A stretch of DNA of 64,000 bases from positions 61,936,863 to 62,000,862 of the forward strand of contig CM063284.1 of NCBI GenBank assembly GCA_032173965.1, read 5' to 3'. This DNA comes from Sitta carolinensis (lineage: Eukaryota; Chordata; Aves; Passeriformes; Sittidae). The position numbers and the translations under genes were made by a program. The notes below the pieces were generated by a model, which was given only the letters and a program-made list of their open reading frames with translations, had not been told where the DNA came from and searched no databases. Shown here piece by piece: positions 13,173 through 24,516 of this stretch (position 1 is the stretch's first letter; every line of letters starts with the position of its first letter).

Positions 13173-16100
13173 TACCAAACCAAAACCCAAACAATCTTTT
13201 AATTGATTAATGATGTTAATGAATACATCCCATCTATGTTCAAGGAATTCTTGCATAGGCTGTTGTGCAGCTGTAGTGCTGTTTATGCAGCACACCACAA
13301 TGACTTTGCCACCAACTTTTGCACTGCAATAGCCAACTAATAACAGACTGATGCAACCCAGATAAATACCATACATGAACAAAGTGCTAAAGTGTGCCTG
13401 AGGTAATTAAGAATCCACTGCCCTCTCATTCAAGTCCCTATTCAATTAAAATTTCAAGCTACGCCTAAAACGCTACCAGGCTGTTTTTTTTTTTATTACT
13501 TCAATATTTTCTTAAAAACTGGCAAAACTAATCCAAAGCAAAGAATCAGACTTTCATGATGTAGCCTTGAAACATGCGTCTTCTAGTGTGAAATAATCAT
13601 GGCTGCAAAGAAAGATCAAAATGCCTGTTTTATTGCAGGAGCCCGGACCTTTGCGATCAAGAGTATGCTCCTTTCAGCTGACTGTGACTTACCCACTGTT
13701 TGCGAAGAGCCCATCCAGTGTTTGCTCTGCTGGAACAGCAGCACAGCATTGACTTCTACAAGGAAATTCTAAGGATAAAGGTATATTTAAAGTATACACT
13801 GGATTGTAAAAGAACTAGAGGGCACCCAAGCGTAATATAACACTTTTTAGTTTACCCCCTACTCAAGTTTTGGTGCAATTTTACCCTCCTGAAATGACTG
13901 TACTGTCAGCACTGTCTCCGGCACATTCAGCCAGGTTGCCTGAATTACTTGAAGAGCCCAGGACAAGGCAAATATACATTTTCATTCTCTGTTTGCATCT
14001 AACAAATAACAGATGTTGCAATATTGAAGAAGCACACCTGATGTGACTAACAAGGGATTTCTAAAATATTTGCCCTAAGATGACAGCCACCCTGCTATTA
14101 AGCATTTACTTAATGAAATGTGTACAAAGGGAAATGCTGTAGCAATTCTCCTAAGACGGAGCAAGCTGCTTGAAATAAAGGTTTCTTGTGTGACCTTGGG
14201 CTAAATCTGCAATACCAGCAGAATGCAGACCCAAGCTTGAGAATACTTGTTTCCTACAGCCTTCAACACCCACTAAAGGGTCCCTGAAGGAGCCTGTCGA
14301 ACCCAGGACGTGGTGCCGCTGCCGTCACAGTCGCTGGCCCCGCGTTCCCTCAGGCGGCAGCCCCTGCCATGTGACTGTCCCCGCGGTCCCTGGGATGTGC
14401 CAGCTGAACCCTCTCGCATCCACTGGAGGGAATCTGGCGCGGCACCTCCCGGCGAACCTGCCAGGAAGCAGGGTCAGCCCTTTGCAAATAAACCCTGCCT
14501 GATCTGAGTAACATAAATGGACGCCTGGAAGATTAATTCGTCCCCTGTAATAATACAACTACTGTTTGCACAAACCAGTGGCATGCGATAGTTTCTTATT
14601 AAAACGCTCAGGATACGCATTAAGATATCTCTAAACAAAGTACAGTTTAAGGAGAGGAGAGAGTAAAAAATTTCTGTGCTTAAAATTTGCCACTCTTTCA
14701 TCAGATTTGATATAAAGCTACGAGCAGCACTGTAAATGGACCAATGAGTTGTCTAATTGTCTAGAACACCCTCACATAATTTATATTGTCTCTTAATCTC
14801 TGTTTTGTAACCTCCATGGCTGTCTTCAGTGAATCATAGCATATAGCTCTACTTGGAGAGCACATCAGGGTATGATTTTTCCCTTTGTTTCCCACTTTCC
14901 CACAATGGAAGCATGCAAATTTCAGCAAGGTATGTACCTACCGCATTAATCCTTTCTAATGTGATTCCAGTCATCTCCTTAAAAGCAGAATCAAAAAGAT
15001 TATTTTTACTGTTTCCATTCTCTATTGTGGCACACAGTTTTCTTGTTGAAAGGATATTCATCTAACTCTATACACACAGAGATGAATATACATTCGAATC
15101 ACAGATACATATCAATTTAACACACATCACAGACTGGAAATACATTATTAAAATTAACTGCATTACAGAGAATAGATGTATAGACAAAACTGCTGAGGTA
15201 CTCGACTCTTCCAATTCCACGGTGCCTTAACACTCGCCGCAAACCTGCCATCCCTTTGTAAAGCAGTCCTGAGATGCTTAATCTGCTTTCTCTCTTTCCA
15301 AGATGTAAATCAGCAGCAAAGTTGCCTGTGGAGGAGTGGAGTCTGGGGGATAATTGTGGCCTGGTGGGCTATCTATCTGTAGCTGTGTGCACAGTGGGTC
15401 TGCTCACCAAATTTTTAGCTCACATATTTTTTTCGGGCTCTTTTCCAGCAGAGAACTAGGAAGTGAGAAACAACAAAACTAGTTTAATGCATCGGGTAAA
15501 TCAGACCAGCTTATTGTGAAACCCATCGCCACACATGATTGTTATGATAATACACGCGGGTGAGCTCTGGTTATTACATGCACAGCCCTGTACTAACTGC
15601 TCCCTACAGCTCACCCGTTCTCTCACTTTAGCAACACCCCACACACCTGTTCAAATAATATTACTATTACCTTGTGTTGACACCACATCCACCCTTTCCT
15701 TTCATATAATAAGAGCTCCTGGTGAACTGTAAATGGAAAGCTTGCGGTAGCAGAAGCCGATTGTTTACCTGTCTCCAGTTTGTTGCCACAGATACTTGGT
15801 TGGGAGAAGGGAACAAAGATCAGTTTGACATCCCTGTTAAGCAGGATTTGCTCCCCACCTTACCACAAAAGGTTACGAGTTGCTATTCAAGCCTGAGCTC
15901 CGCAGGTGTGCCATCACACCTGTCTGAAAGAAAACAAAATACAGTTTGTTTCAATACGGCTATTGCCCCAGCAAAATAAAGAAGACCTAGCCCTGCAACA
16001 CAGACACAAGGATTTGTTTTAATATTTCAATGAATCCAAGCAAATACTGACTGATAGCTCTGTTTATATTCAGCATACAAGCAAAATATGATGCAGGCTT

Positions 16101-16227
16101 CCCCAGCAATTGAAGGCAGTGAGCATCTGACCCTGTCCACTAAACCAACTCAGAGGCAAACTCATGACAAAACTCCACTCAAAACTCATCTGCAATGGAA
16201 AAGAGAATTTTATAACTCTCAAGGTAT
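13173..16227. other. Intergenic, no gene; small GC-rich patch at 14.3 kb
   Basis: No supported coding frame. About 14280-14465 is distinctly richer in G+C and CpG than its flanks but too short for a typical promoter island, and no exon structure is evident. The flanking 14700-14830 and 15080-15180 parts are A/T-rich and low in repeats, as in conserved non-coding DNA, though this was not tested. Confidence 0.5.
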
Positions 16228-16346
16228 TTCAAAGCCAGGTTGGCTTTGAGCAACCTGGTCTAGTGTCCCTGCCTGTGGCAGAGGAGTTGGAACTAGATGA
16301 TCTTCACGGCCCCTTCCAACTCAAACCGTTCTATAATTCTGTGATT
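16228..16346 (+). mobile_element. CR1 LINE 3' tail fragment
   Basis: About 120 bp matching the end of CR1 in sense orientation: the GAGCAACCTGGTCTAGTG segment at 16249, then GTTGGAACTAGATGATCTTC at about 16286, then CCCTTCCAACTCAAACC and a terminal TTCTATAATTCTGTGATT-type octamer repeat. Only the 3'UTR remains, so this is a severely 5'-truncated insertion. Confidence 0.9.
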
Positions 16347-18760
16347 AGCATGAGACTGAGCACAAGACCAAGCCAGGGATAGGCTGGGCCTCACATCATT
16401 GCGCCCTGATGGAGCTGCTGCTGCTATTGAGTTACATGTAAGTCTTTGCATAGAGAGCTGTCATGGTTTTAGAATAGGGGAAAGCTAAAAGCTGTGGGTC
16501 CTAGTGCTGTTCTGCTTGGTTGAATTCTATGCCCAGCTTCTTATACCAGAGACAACAGTGTAGGTCTAGGGTAAATTGGCAAAAATGGCAGTATCTACCT
16601 CCTAATTGAGGCCTGGAGGAAGCATAATGGGATTTTGTCCATACAAAGCAGTGCACTACAGAGACCTAAATGTACCCATTCATTCATGTGAATTTGCCAT
16701 TTGACATCTGCTGAAGGTGATGGAAAGACTTCGGTGGGCATTTGATCCAAGAGCTGAGTCACTGGAGTTTCCAACGCTTAAGGTAAAAACATTTTTCACC
16801 AAAAAGGGCTAATGAAAATTTTTTTCCCATTTTCCAGCTAAAGCAGTGCTCTATCTTTATTGCTTTATATTCTTATTAGAATCCTTATCCGCACCTGCTT
16901 CCATCAAGGTTTAAAGAGCATTGTTCACAGTCACCTTCTTATGAAGGTGTCCCTGAATTAGACTAAGGGAGTGTGGTAGATGTGTAGCACCAGCTGGTTT
17001 GGAAGGAGTTTGTATATTCGGCTGCAACTTACTCAGAGAAACGTCCTTGAAGGAGGGAGCATATTTTATTTATTGCTTTATTTATTGCATATGTCAAGTA
17101 AATGGAATCCCAAATTATGAAGATGCAAAACACAGTGTGAGTATTTATCAGCACTGAATGTTTTTATGTGCTCCAAAATAACTTGGGGTTTTCCAGCTGA
17201 CTGTGAGCAGCTTGCTGGTTTTGAAGATCTAGCACCTTTGGAACAGAAGGGACATGCTGAATTTTAAGTACTTGGAAAGAGAATTAATTGCCTGGACAGC
17301 ACCACCTTTTTTCTTTTTTTTTTTTTATTGTGTATGCTCATCAATAGCAAATGATGAAGCCTCTGGAGGATATTAACACACGTAAACTAAACACTGAAGT
17401 GGGACTGTTTAAACAAGGTGAGACAAAAGCCTTCATATTACAAGCAAATGAATTTGATAGCAATTTTTTATGTTTCCACCTCTGTGGTTGCAGATGTCTA
17501 CATTTAAATACAAACTTTATCTTTCTTGGCCCTGGTCTTCCTCCTTCATTAGCCTGCATGGAGGTCAGAGACCCTCTTATCTCATGGGCTACTCCTGCAA
17601 GGCCCTGGGAGCTCGCTGGGTTCCCCTTGCAGCTTTCTATTGAGGTGGGGATAGAACTTCTGCTTGCTTCCCTACCCTCTGAGAGCAGGAAAGGATTTGC
17701 CTTGGCTAATAGCTGCAAAGGAACAAAATCATCTGTGTCCATGCTTTTGCTTCCATGTGCACTGCACCTTCACACCTGCCCCTGGCTTTGGCAGCTGCCT
17801 GGCATGGAGCCCCTATGCACCTCAAAAACACAACAACCCCCCAAAAAACCCTGGTGGCACTTGAAGGTCTGGGGCAGCTCACAAGGCAGTGCTAGAAATA
17901 TTGGCTCCTACTCACCTGGTGAGCCTGTCCTGCACATGAACCAAGAAACTGCTTCCTCGTTGAAGCTGGAGAAGGTAACGTCCTTTTGCATGATTGCCGC
18001 CCCAGTGCTGTGATCCTTCTGCCGGGATGGACCCCCCAGTCTCTAAACAGAGACATCAGAAGTCAAGGAGAAATGTTGGCTTGTAGCACTGTGTCCATCT
18101 GCCCCTCTGAGTCCAGGCAATGCCACCATCCCAAACCCTCACAGGGATTCAATATCTGCACTGTAGCCCACATATGTCACCCATTTCTGCCCCTGCATGT
18201 TTCCAGGGCTGCTGGAGAAGGTAAAAGGGAACAGAAAACAAAGTCTTTTAAAAATGAGCTCAAATGGATGTGTGGGTTTTTTTTTTTAGGAATATTTTCA
18301 ACCTGCTGAAAAGAGTAAGAAATACTGATCTTTAAATATTGCAAACAAAATATAGATGCTAGACTGCTACAAACATAAACACCAACATCTTGAAAAGATA
18401 GCCTGTTGACTATATAATACATATTTAAAAATGTTTGAATAGGAACTTACAGGATAAATGGTAAGAGCTTCAAAGGAGCCATTGATCTATGGAGCACATA
18501 ATATGCATGTTAAAAATTATTGGAATATTTATTTACATGACACATGGCTCAAAAGAAGTCATTATGGTCCTTAAGCAAATTATGTATGTTGTGAAAATCA
18601 TCAAAATGCTTCTTTTAGCAGAATAAAGTGCACCCTTATCAGCTTTTCACCCTTCCTCCTTATCAGAGGAACACATCATCTTTGGGGAAATAAAAAAGCC
18701 AAAAGGAACTAAACCCGAGGCTAAAAGAAGGTTAAAAGAGAAAAGGGGAAAGAAAGAAAG
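16347..18760. other. Intergenic; one unexplained 220-codon open frame
   Basis: Mostly unremarkable non-coding sequence. It includes an ATG-initiated open frame of 220 codons (17351-18013, plus strand) with a 133-codon open frame antisense to it (17341-17742). The predicted product is rich in Cys, Pro, Ser and Leu and has no domain I recognise. There is no CpG island or clear promoter upstream, so I do not call it a gene, but it is long for this composition. Confidence 0.45.

Positions 18761-18807
<47 letters not shown>
18749..18807. repeat. Poly-A tract with GAAA lead-in
   Basis: An (AGAA)n lead-in is followed by 47 consecutive A (18761-18807). The upstream 100 bp contains no CR1, SINE or processed-gene sequence I recognise, so this is a simple repeat rather than a supported retrocopy tail. 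Confidence 0.95.
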
Positions 18808-18809
<2 letters not shown>

Positions 18810-21800
18810 ACCAACCCTTTGTCCCATGTCAAAGTGTGTTTCATGCCCATCAAAGGAAGAAAAGCCCTCACTGCCCTGCCCCACATCCCGCGCAATGCTG
18901 CTGTCGCATTTCATGTGGGGAGGGAGGGAATGCTCCTGTCTCTATGTGCCGAAGTCGAGGGTGCCAGCTCTTCTCCCTACAGGCCAAGAAATTTCAAATG
19001 GGAACTAATTCATTCCAGCCACTGCCGTGTCCTCTATTTGGAATTAAGCTACCAGAAGAGAGAGTGCTCTCTCTTCCCTGCCTGCGTCCCTCTGAGTGAC
19101 ATGGGGACAGGCAGGGAACCGCAAACCACGGCATCGTTTGCACCTTTGTGTGCGGAGATGCACTTTTTAGGGCTATGTCTACAGGTCCTCGACTGCCTTA
19201 GTACCACCAAGCACTGACTGAAAACAATCTTGTGTGCCCCCTCATACCTTCAAGAGGAACAAAGCAGGGGGAAATACTGCCTTGCAGTATGTATGCAGCA
19301 TGCCCAGCAGTCAGGTCCATCGCTCACCAGCATCTGGCTGATGAGCTTGTGCCTGAGTGCAGCACTCGGAAGGGTTTGCACTGCTCCTTCCTCAGTGCTC
19401 CGTGGGTGACATGGCAGGTGTTTTGCTAAGGAGGAGGGATGCCAACTTAGAAAATTCCTCCACATGTCTATGTTGCTGTGATCACACTGCAGTTTATGCC
19501 ATACCCTGGTGCCGGAGAATTATTTTGTTTTTTTCAGGCTGTGAAGAGGAAAAAGGTTTTTGTCAAGAAGGTATGACCAGGATGTGGTGGCTCAGAGGCT
19601 GCCTCTGACCCACAGGATGCTGGCATATGGCTGGCAACTGCCTGCAGCCAAGCTCCCAAGTTCTGTACAGCCCCAGGGTGCCCAGTCCCTAGATCAGCAC
19701 TGATGTGCTCCGAGGGCTGGTGTGTACCTGCCTGCTTTGGACATTTGGGAAAGCAGGCTCTACTGATAGGCAGAGCACACAAGTTTTCTCTTATCCAGGA
19801 ATGAGAGTAAAGGGTGGATTTTCTAATGCAAAAAAGCAAGCAGTTGTATGGGGGAATATATTTAGCCAGTGTTTTCAGGTCACATGTTCTAGGACTGGAG
19901 AGCAGAACGTTTTCAATACTGTTTTGGAAGCATGCTATTCAGTATTTCAAACCTTACTACTGGAGAAACCAGTAAATTGTGTTGCATCTAAAACAATTAC
20001 TTGAATGACTTGTCCCGTGGTTTCTTCTTTCGAACTGTAAAGGTTTTACAGAAATGTGACTTCTATGGCTACAAAGCCTTGAAAATACAAATAATAGTAA
20101 AGTGCTGTTCTGTATTTGCATAAACCTGTTTATCCTATACATGGTTTATTCATTAACTCTCAGAACAACCAGCAGGACAGATATGGCATTCCTTATGACC
20201 ACTTTGCTTGTGGCTGAAAATGCAACTATTTAAAAGGCACACTACAGAAAGTGAAGATAAATAACATTCCCGTGTGAAACAGCAAGAAAAAAGCCACAGG
20301 GGCTGGCATTTGGCTCTTACACGGAATGAACCTCTCTCGTCACTCAGAATTTCAGAGGGGAGCCTCTGAACCTGCAAGGATTGGGACCTCCATGACACAG
20401 CTTCCCAAAACGGACATGCAGCATTAGCAGTGTCCATCACTGTGCTCTGCAGACAGCGCTCATGTTAGGAACAGAAAATACCTGGCTCCTTCATCTACTC
20501 CTCCTAGAGACTTTTCTAGTCCTTGACAATTTCAGTGTCCCATGAAAAGTGGTTCCTTGCAACCTCTACTTGCAATGTATTTTCCAACCGACTCCTCCTT
20601 AGGACTCCTGGTAATCACCCCAGCTTTCCCCATGCCTCCTTTCTTACCCAAAACTCGCTCCACCTAAGAAAGGCGATAAAACAGGAATGCATTTTGCCTG
20701 TTTCATCTCCTTGTTTCTATAAAGAAGAGTACATGTTGCCACTGGTACAAGTGGAAAACTGGAAGTTTGTTTGACAGCTGGTGACTTGCTCAAGGTCACA
20801 AAAGATCCTCAGTAGCAGAGCCGGGAACAGAATTTGGTATCCTAATTCCTAATCTGGCAGCCTCACCACAACTCTCATCACGCAATCAAAAAGCTCCTTT
20901 TAAGGAATGCTTTTGTGACTAAGAGAAAATTCAAGGCATTAGAAGAAAGAGTCCTTTTAATTTCCCTTTGTTCAAACATTTACACCTTTTGCTATATGGA
21001 AAACATGATTTAAACAAGATATGGGATTATGGTATGATGAAAGACTCTAAAATCTCTGAAAACCAAAAAAAAATATAATTATGCCTGCATTTAGGGCTGT
21101 ACTGATCCCAGGCATTAGGAAGCAAGCAATTAAATATTCCTTTAGAGTTTTATACACAGCATACGGAATAAATAAAGACCAGCATCTATTGTGATCTGGT
21201 AAGACTTCTCTGAGTGCTATATGCAGGCTTTTGCATTTCTGAAGAATACAACCTATAACAGGAAAAATTTTCACAGCTCTTTAACAAGACTTCATTTTCT
21301 AAAGGTCCTAACTTGTTGCACCACAAGTTTTTCAAAAAGCAAACCCAAATCCTTAAAACTGCTAAACTCAATGGGAGATTGCCCTGACTTGAAACAATCC
21401 GAGTTTGGTACATTCTTCCTTGAAGAGCAGCTCAGTAATTTACCAGCTCTACTAGGATATGTCAGCTTTGATATTTAGAAACTCCACAAGATAGTTTTGT
21501 ATTTTAGGACAGCACCTTTTGCTTGCTTCCTCTCCTATGTAATGGAATACTATAATTTGGCAAAGTGGATAGAAACAAATGAGCGTACTGTGAACCAATG
21601 TTACTGAAAAACTGTATACAAAATAATCTGTGCTGTACAAGCTGAAATAAGCAGAAGACTACAAATATTAATAGGATAAACAAAGAAAAACGAATTTAAA
21701 TTTAAACCAATCCTTTGGAAAAAAATGTTACTTCTAACACAACAACAAAATTCACAAAGTGCAGTAAAAATCCTATTGATAGCATTGCTACTGTCAGGAA

Positions 21801-22500
21801 AGTAGCTGGGAGGCTCAGGATAAGAGGTTTCTGACTTGATTTTAGAAGAACATGCCTTTTGCTTGTTAAATTAACTAAAATTGCAACAGTAGAGCTGGGG
21901 AAATACAATGCGGGAACCCACTCCCCATCCCTGAAATCCCAGCTCAGCCTGTAAAATGCCTGTGCCTTTAAAGCATCTGCAGTGACAGGAGGCCTTGTGT
22001 TTGCAGATGCGTTAGCCACTTTTTGATTTGATCTTTACGCAATTATTTTGATAAAGAAAGTGTTCATCTTGTTGACACTATCACTGTAATCAATACCTAA
22101 TGACCCCCACAGTTAATTTCCTTGTAAATATTTAACTTAATAGAAGTCCTCCCTTGGGTTATAGTACTTTTGACACTTTGTATAATCTGAAACAAATCCT
22201 CTTTTTTAGTCAAACAGACCATGTTACACACACAGCTGGCTAGCTATTTACAAAGCACCCAATTAAATCCTACTTAATGCTCCCACTCTGAAAATCCCAT
22301 TTCACTAGTGCGCAGGCTACCGATCACACAAGATGAGGATCTTTCACTGAGCCTGGACCCAAGTTTACAGCCAGCAGTACTCGATTGTTCAAGAGCTTGC
22401 CGTAAAAATAATTCACCCGTCACATGCAACATAGAAATAGTGAAGATAATGTGCAAATTCAGAGCATTGAAGAAATAAGCTGAAGAATCACAGTTAAAGA
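18808..22500. other. Intergenic 3' of ID4, no gene recognised
   Basis: Several open frames of 80-130 codons overlap one another at 18.8-19.8 kb in both strands, as chance frames do in a slightly GC-richer segment; none shows a domain. At 22020-22270 the sequence becomes A/T-rich and free of repeats with TAATCAATA, TTGATAAAG and similar motifs, again like conserved regulatory DNA or a long alternative ID4 3' end. Confidence 0.5.
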
Positions 22501-22904
22501 CAAGTAAATCTAGTTTAATGTTCACATGTAGTAGTTACACATCACAGAGATTAAACAGGATTTTAACTGTAACATAGCTGCAGTGAAATCTAAGTAATTT
22601 TGTACTAGAAAAATAATCTTGACGCAGTTATCCGATTTTTGGTCTTCTTAAGTTCATTTTAAGATGAATTCACATCACTGTTTATAATGACTTATCCCAT
22701 GTGCCTTTCTGCAGTTCACTATTAATACTCTTTGGACGAAGGAAACAGTAACTGTTTTTGTTAATGGTTTGCCCTTTGGCTGCAAGCAGAGAATGGTTTT
22801 CAGTTTTTAAGCAATTAATAAGCCATAGGAACACAAATTTGCAATAAAACCTTTTGGTGCTAAATGAAGTTCCCGAACAAATTTATCTAATTCAAGAATA
22901 CACT

Positions 22905-23011
22905 AAAAAAAAAAAAAAAAAAAAAAAAAGCAAAAAAAAAAAAAAAAAAAGCAAAAAAAAAAAGTTGAGATCTAAAGCATTGCCCCAGTAATGCAAAAAA
23001 AAAAAAAAAAA
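22905..23011. repeat. Interrupted poly-A (poly-U if in the ID4 transcript)
   Basis: Three A runs of 25, 19 and 11 are separated by the same dinucleotide GC (22930-22931, 22951-22952), and a fourth run of 17 A lies at 22995-23011. On the ID4 strand this is T-rich, just downstream of the proposed polyadenylation site. The regular A(n)GC pattern suggests slippage of a larger A-rich unit. Confidence 0.95.
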
Positions 23012-23184
23012 GCACCTAGACAGATTTTTTCTCATCTCAGTAAAAAAAACCAAAAACAAAACTACTTTACTTACTGCTACTTTATAGAATGCACTAAAAA
23101 CCCCTGTGCCTAAATGACAAAAGTGTAGTCTTGAAATGTATAATACACTTACAAACATTTTAAGTCTAGATTGAGGAAAACACG

Positions 23185-24025
23185 TTGTATGGACTCCAAA
23201 CAAGTTTATTTGCAATTAGACACCTCATGCAAGCATGCAGGACCACTAGCTAAAGCTGCAACTTTTGAGTCTAAAGGACATTTCGGGACAAAAAAAAGTC
23301 CTAAACATTCAAGATATTTCCATATTAGCAGCTCCGTACTTGAGCTGTGGTTTTCTAAAGAGATATTCCCACAGATTAAAAAAAACATACACACCTTTAT
23401 AATATTTACAAAAAAATATTTAATTAAAAATACTTTATAATTACAGTAGTCTATTAAAGCATATACTTTTCTCACACTTATAGAACATCTCTATATATAC
23501 ACAGTATGAAATGTCACTCATTTGTCTATACAATATGTAACATTCCTGCAGGGAGAAGAAAGTTCCCTGGGCCCCAATAAAATCCATCTATTTTAAACAA
23601 TAGATGTCAAATATATCTACAAATGCTCTGGTAGATTAGTAAAGCTTCAAGATTCGGCTGCTCGGTCCCTTAAGAGTTACAAGGTTTCTAAAGTCTGGTT
23701 TAGGCTCGGTCCTCTATCCCGGGGCAGAGTCGCAACTTTTCCCGGTGCCACCGTGGGATACGCCACCGCTCACAGCTGGCCGGGAACGACGAGAAGAGAC
23801 AGAACCAGGGAGGAAGTGGGGAAAGGACACGGGGAGCAGGGCTGGGGGGGGGACCGCTACGGACGTGCAAAATGGTGAAAAAGCTTGGCTCTGCCGGGGT
23901 GAAGCATGGGAACTGCTCGGGGGGTTGGATGGCTCCTTCCTCCGGTGCGGCGGGGCAGGGCCGGGGCCCCCCCGCCGCCGCCCGCCCCCCGCGTTGCCTC
24001 TGCGCGGCGCGGCGCCGCCGCACAC
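23185..24025 (-). other. ID4: ID4 exon 3 (untranslated, 3'UTR)
   Basis: Entirely non-coding last exon. Its start is inferred from a strong acceptor: a pyrimidine-rich stretch followed by CCCACAG immediately upstream of GTGTGCGGCGG on the minus strand, with the exon beginning at 24025. From memory, mammalian ID4 mRNA also reads CCAG then GTGTGCGG after the stop codon, which supports this junction. The first part (about 23700-24025) is very GC-rich. The remainder is A/U-rich and contains three exact Pumilio motifs (UGUANAUA) at 23403-23410, 23494-23501 and 23614-23621. The 3' end at about 23185 rests on the AATAAA at 23205 and is provisional. Confidence 0.65.
23205..23210 (-). terminator. ID4: Candidate ID4 polyadenylation signal AATAAA
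   Basis: On the minus strand this hexamer is a canonical AATAAA, lying about 815 nt downstream of the start of the proposed 3'UTR exon, with a GTGTTTT-type stretch about 25 nt further on. Cleavage would fall near 23185. A weaker ATTAAA alternative lies at 22513-22518, which would give a longer 3'UTR including the poly-U block. Choice between them cannot be settled from sequence alone. Confidence 0.5.
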
Positions 24026-24457
24026 CTGTGGGAGAGGAATGAATAGAGGGGGTGTGTGAACCGCTCCGCTCCAGACCGACTGGCGCCACCAACAAAACAC
24101 AAGACATGCTTGATCAACAACCCAAAACACAACCAGGTCAAACAACAACCGCAGCTCCCAGGCTGGGCCAGGCGGAGGGAGGGATGCGCAGCTGCACGCC
24201 GCAGCCAGAGGCGCTCCGGGGGGAGGGGAGAAGTTGGGGGGGGGGAACCCCAACCGCCCGGTAATTAGGAAAAATAAGACAACCACCCCGTAATTAAAAA
24301 TAAAACCCCAAAGCTGCCCGCAAGAATTTCTCGCCGGGCTCTGGTCCCCCTTCGGCAGGCTTCCCGCAGGATGCGGTGCGGCCCCACCGAGCCCGGCACT
24401 GCACCGCGGAGGGCTGCGCTCCCCCCGCCCGCGGCCCCGCGTCCGCCCGGCACTCAC
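24026..24457 (-). other. ID4: ID4 intron 2 (within the 3'UTR)
   Basis: The donor follows CCCCAG as GTGAGTG (GT = complement of 24456-24457), 14 nt past the stop codon; the acceptor AG is the complement of 24026-24027. About 430 nt. A stop codon only 14 nt before this junction is within the usual 50-55 nt limit, so nonsense-mediated decay is not expected. The intron holds two TAATTA homeodomain palindromes (24262-24267 and 24291-24296) in a short A/T island inside very GC-rich DNA, and a G-rich stretch at 24218-24245. Confidence 0.7.
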
Positions 24458-24516
24458 CTGGGGAGCGGCGGTCAGCGGCAGAGGATGCTGTCCCCCGGCT
24501 TGTTAACAGAGCCTGC
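24458..24516 (-). other. ID4: ID4 exon 2
   Basis: A 59-nt exon. Its acceptor is TTGCTGCGCAG with the exon starting GCAGGC at 24516; its donor is CAG|GTGAGTG at 24458. It encodes [14 protein letters not shown] then TGA, matching the conserved ID4 C-terminus, and leaves 14 nt of 3'UTR. The reading frame joins exon 1 in phase 0 after codon 133. Confidence 0.9.

Noticed and set aside
18647..18807. Processed retrocopy ending in the A47 tract
   Set aside because: Upstream sequence resembles no gene or SINE, and no target-site duplication was seen.
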